From Trichopria drosophilae (taxonomy: Eukaryota > Arthropoda > Insecta > Hymenoptera > Diapriidae): a stretch of DNA of 64,000 bases. A program made the translations under genes and the position numbers. A model generated the notes under the pieces. It was not told the origin of the DNA. It made no database searches and saw only the letters and a program-made list of their open reading frames with translations. Shown one piece after another: positions 61,027-64,000 of this stretch (within the stretch, counting starts at the first letter, position 1; each line of letters starts with the position of its first letter). The DNA lies in contig CM059582.1 of the NCBI GenBank assembly GCA_030407085.1, forward strand, positions 155,768,501-155,832,500, read 5' to 3'.

Positions 61027-61100
61027 GTCTTTTTTTTTTTTATTAATTAATTAACGGGCGGAATCGCCCTTTTTACTTGAATTGTTGCCGTATTATAAAT
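61027..61100 (-). mobile_element. Truncated LINE-like 3' tail with stem-loop and poly(A)
   Basis: Read on the minus strand, AAAAAGGGCGATTCCGCCCG contains a GGGCG-ATTC-CGCCC stem-loop. It is followed by TTAATTAATTAATA and a run of about 13 A. A 3' stem-loop directly before a poly(A) run is the layout of several non-LTR retrotransposon tails. No coding part is recognisable on the 5' side and no target duplication was confirmed. Confidence 0.4.
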
Positions 61101-61298
61101 CATAACATTTTTGCGAGAGCCACGAAGCCGAAATTTGTATATTGATACAAATTTGAAAACCAGTGGACAATTAATGGACAACGAGTATTTATGTAGTTTG
61201 GCCAGAATGGCTTATGGGAAAACATTGTGTAGCGGAAATTACTATCCCGTAAAATTATCGAAAAGTTGTGAAGTTCTTATGAACAATCAATAAAAGAT

Positions 61299-61410
61299 CC
61301 CAAGTAGTACGAACCATCATGAATAGCTCCAAAAGAGTGGCCACTACGGTGACCAAAATGCACCTAATGTTTGCTGCGACAATGTCGTCATAGCTATCTG
61401 TGTTACTGGG
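61299..61410. mobile_element. ~112-bp small element with CCCAGTAACAC/CCCAAGTAGTAC ends
   Basis: The left end is CCCAAGTAGTACGAACC (61299 on, AT on its left). The right end in reverse complement is CCCAGTAACACAGATAGC (ending 61410). The TIR match is weak and the right flank is GA rather than AT. The interior aligns with 19545-19640. It may be a diverged member of the CCC-ended group. Confidence 0.35.
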
Positions 61411-64000
61411 GACGTTTCTCATATCCTCAACATGTAACTCTCTAGTAATTTTTTACATTATAAAGTTTTTGCGTGCTTATTAATGAAAGAAATGGAAATA
61501 ACAGATAAAGTTAAATCTGAACTAAGCTGGCCGATTCATAATAAGTAGTTGGAATGAATACTCTTACTGTATGAGCAAATGAATGTTTAGTGAGGTTGCG
61601 ATGAAATAGAAGAACATTATTAACGTAGCTATATCTTAAATTATCCAAGATAGAGAGGAGGCCCTGGGTATGGGTTAGTTTGTCTTTTCCCTTTTTTATA
61701 CTCAAATGCTTCGAAATAGAATGTTTGCTTTTAAGAGCAACGTCCGTTTAGGATTCAAAATATATGGCAATGGACGCTCAAACTAGCATGATTACTTAGT
61801 AATCAATGAATTGATCTATTCCAACGAAGTATCTCATGCAATTGCGATCGAGCTATATGTACAGGTAAGCTTTGCTCAATCCTTAAATTATTTATCATCG
61901 GCTGCAAGATTCAAGGACATCTTTTAGAAGATATGAAATAATAAAATTTATACCAACCAGAAAGCATCACTATTAAAATAAAAGTATGGCAAGAAATATG
62001 CATTATATTTCATACGTAAATTTCAAATTTATTTTTAGGTATTTTATGTCACCTACATAAAAATAAAGAATTTAAAATATGAGACAATTCTATGAGTAAT
62101 TTGGCACGTAACCCATAAAAAAGCAAATATTTTTTGCAATGGTTGAATTTAAACAATGAGCTGAATTTTTAGTTCTTTAACTGCAGTTAAGATGAATGTA
62201 CCAATAGCCTAACATTTCTTTCGTCTCGTTTTCGTTGTTTTCTGAAAAGATAATGTGTTATTTTTTGGTCAAAAACTATTTATTTTATAGGAAGGCTTAT
62301 AGGTTCGTAAGCAAAATGCGCTTAACAATAGTTAAATTTATATACAAAAATAAGATACAAAATATATAAAATATAATTATGGATATAAAAATACTATTTA
62401 AATTTATTTATAATTAATTTCTACAACTACTATTATAAAATTATTGCAGAAATTTATTTAAAAATAATGTAAGTTAATTCTTTATTTTTTTCAGATTGAT
62501 TTGAGATAAAATTAGGACAGTAATATAAATTTGCAAAAACTGTTTCCATATGGGGAGAGTTTTCCTCTATTGGTACTTTTACCTTATATTGAACGAAATT
62601 TGAATAAAAAAAATAAACCGCCGTATAATACTTGAGTTTCGAAATTAATCGGATAATTTTTTAGAGCTTATCTGCACATACATAAAATAGCTATGTTTTC
62701 TACAAAATTATTTTCCATAACATATTTCATCAGATTTCATAATTTGTACAATTTTACTATTCAATTATATTCTAAGCAATGAGACATCGCCGCCTCAAAA
62801 TTATTATTCTCTTGTCAATGCAAAACATCGGCACGTTATTAGTGCATCAATATACCAATGATGTATATCGACTTGATCGTTCTATAAGCTAAGAAAGAGT
62901 TTTGAGCTTTCCGAGTACATAAACATTTAGGTTATGTTGAATCGTTTCAAATGTTTGACTTGCTGAGTTTCATAGCTTCCTTCCAATAATTGTGTAAACA
63001 CAAACCGTCTTTTATTTGCGCTAACGTCAAAATGCTAACATATTTATAGCCCAAAATCTCATTACATCGACAGCGATTTCTCCGTAAATAAAAATCATCG
63101 GAATTTATGTTCCATCAACTACTGCAGTGTAAGGGTAGGAATTTATCTCTCTACACCTGCATCTTTTTTAAATGAAAACGAACTTATATACAATGAGTTG
63201 CCGATTGAAAATAATTAACTTTTGGAAGTTCAGACGAAAGGTATTGAAACGCTCGCTCATGATTATTATGTATTAATTTCGTGGCTGTATAGTCATGTGT
63301 AATAAATTCCAACAATGGTATTTTCAATTATCTATTGACTATTTTCAGTTTAATGCAACAATTTAATGTATAAAGTATTTACTACAATTTTATAATTTCA
63401 TTTAATCGATCTCAATAATGACCAAATTCTAGTGAATTGTTTCACAATTTTATGCATAAAATAAAAATTGTGTAAAATTTTAATTATGTAGAATTTATTT
63501 TCTTATTCATTTTTTGTGTACTCGTTATATCGTTTAGTAATGTATGCGTACTCAATTTTTTTTTTTACTTAACAATTTGAAAACTGATTTTTCAAATATC
63601 GGCCTAACATACTGGATATCTGATGAAAAATGTAGGCGAAATCTTGAATAACACAGAAGAAGCTAAAAAGTTTCAGTGGAGAATGGCGAAGTCTAAACAC
63701 GTATCAAATTATATGACCTCAATACGATGAATGGATAGGTAAGTTTATACGGAACAACAACAAACTTGATAAGAGAACGCGAGTAAAGGTTATAATGAGA
63801 CAATGTTTCATAAAAGAACCCATACGAATGTTGAAGTACGTCGTGAATGACCTGCGTTGAAGCGTGCAAAACTTGAAAAATGCAAAATACTTTTAACGAA
63901 TATTTCTGAATATACCAGTTAATATATGAAAACGAGTAAATATTTTTGAAATCGTAAACTTTTTGTGTAAATGATATAAGGCAGTCAATATCGCGTAATA

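Larger units (their letters stand above)
54038..64000 (-). other. Intron upstream of the Ig1 exon (partial, at least 10 kb)
   Basis: The sequence from the acceptor above 54037 to the window end contains no exon that I can join to the Ig1 fragment. It contains the Penelope-like element (about 54463-55600) and the repeats at 57093-57170, 60770-60879, 61027-61100 and 61299-61410. A GC-richer region (about 58590-59200) has a 65-codon frame at 58774-58971 that I do not recognise. The remaining stretches (55700-57090, 57171-58590, 59200-60769 and 61411-64000) are AT-rich with no gene seen. Confidence 0.65.

Noticed and set aside
61060..61075. Bacterial-type terminator (GGGCG hairpin followed by T-run)
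   Set aside because: The context is a eukaryotic intron; a LINE 3' stem-loop with poly(A) on the other strand explains it better.

Overview
This is an AT-rich eukaryotic window, most likely from an insect and perhaps a hymenopteran. That call rests on a sidestep-family gene, very long introns, a Penelope-like element and a dense load of short terminal-inverted-repeat (TIR) elements. No bacterial-style gene organisation is present. The species cannot be fixed from sequence alone.

One real host gene runs through the window on the minus strand. Six internal coding exons (in transcript order 54037-53826, 49564-49454, 46544-46320, 37089-36793, 25261-25131 and 2778-2619) have consensus splice sites and keep one reading frame across all five junctions. 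They encode about 378 residues of a Sidestep (Side) family immunoglobulin protein: the second half of Ig1, then Ig2, Ig3 and Ig4. The signal peptide and first half of Ig1 lie upstream (beyond 64000). Ig5, any fibronectin domain, the membrane segment and the tail lie downstream (before 1). Everything else in the window is intron, so about 1.1 kb of coding sequence is spread over about 51 kb.

The introns are a graveyard of mobile elements. (1) A group of TIR elements has termini close to CCC-A-GGTAG-M-A-AT or CCCA-(A/G)-... and two-base flanking duplications (AT or TA in most). The interiors differ strikingly: a GGACGTCC array (6348-7639), CAGTACTG arrays (38044-38970 and 39830-42349), a mirrored array of ~82-bp units with nuclear-receptor-type half-sites (34444-35790), a GATC-rich array (47978-48969), and minimal 56-129 bp members. 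(2) Two ~1.2-1.3 kb palindromes are flanked by TTAA and look piggyBac-like (21990-23287 and 27124-28352). (3) A 1.47-kb foldback is nested inside one CAGTACTG element (40327-41799). (4) A dead pogo/Tigger-like transposase fragment sits at about 30155-30407. (5) A 5'-truncated Penelope-like retroelement with a GIY-YIG endonuclease (54733-55266) is bracketed by inverted copies of its flank, with a possible hammerhead ribozyme core beside it. (6) Assorted MITEs and a LINE-like tail complete the set.

The best candidate for something undescribed is group (1). These elements share ends and two-base duplications, yet each interior seems to have amplified its own short palindrome. Transposition through a common trans-acting transposase is an inference; no autonomous copy is present here.
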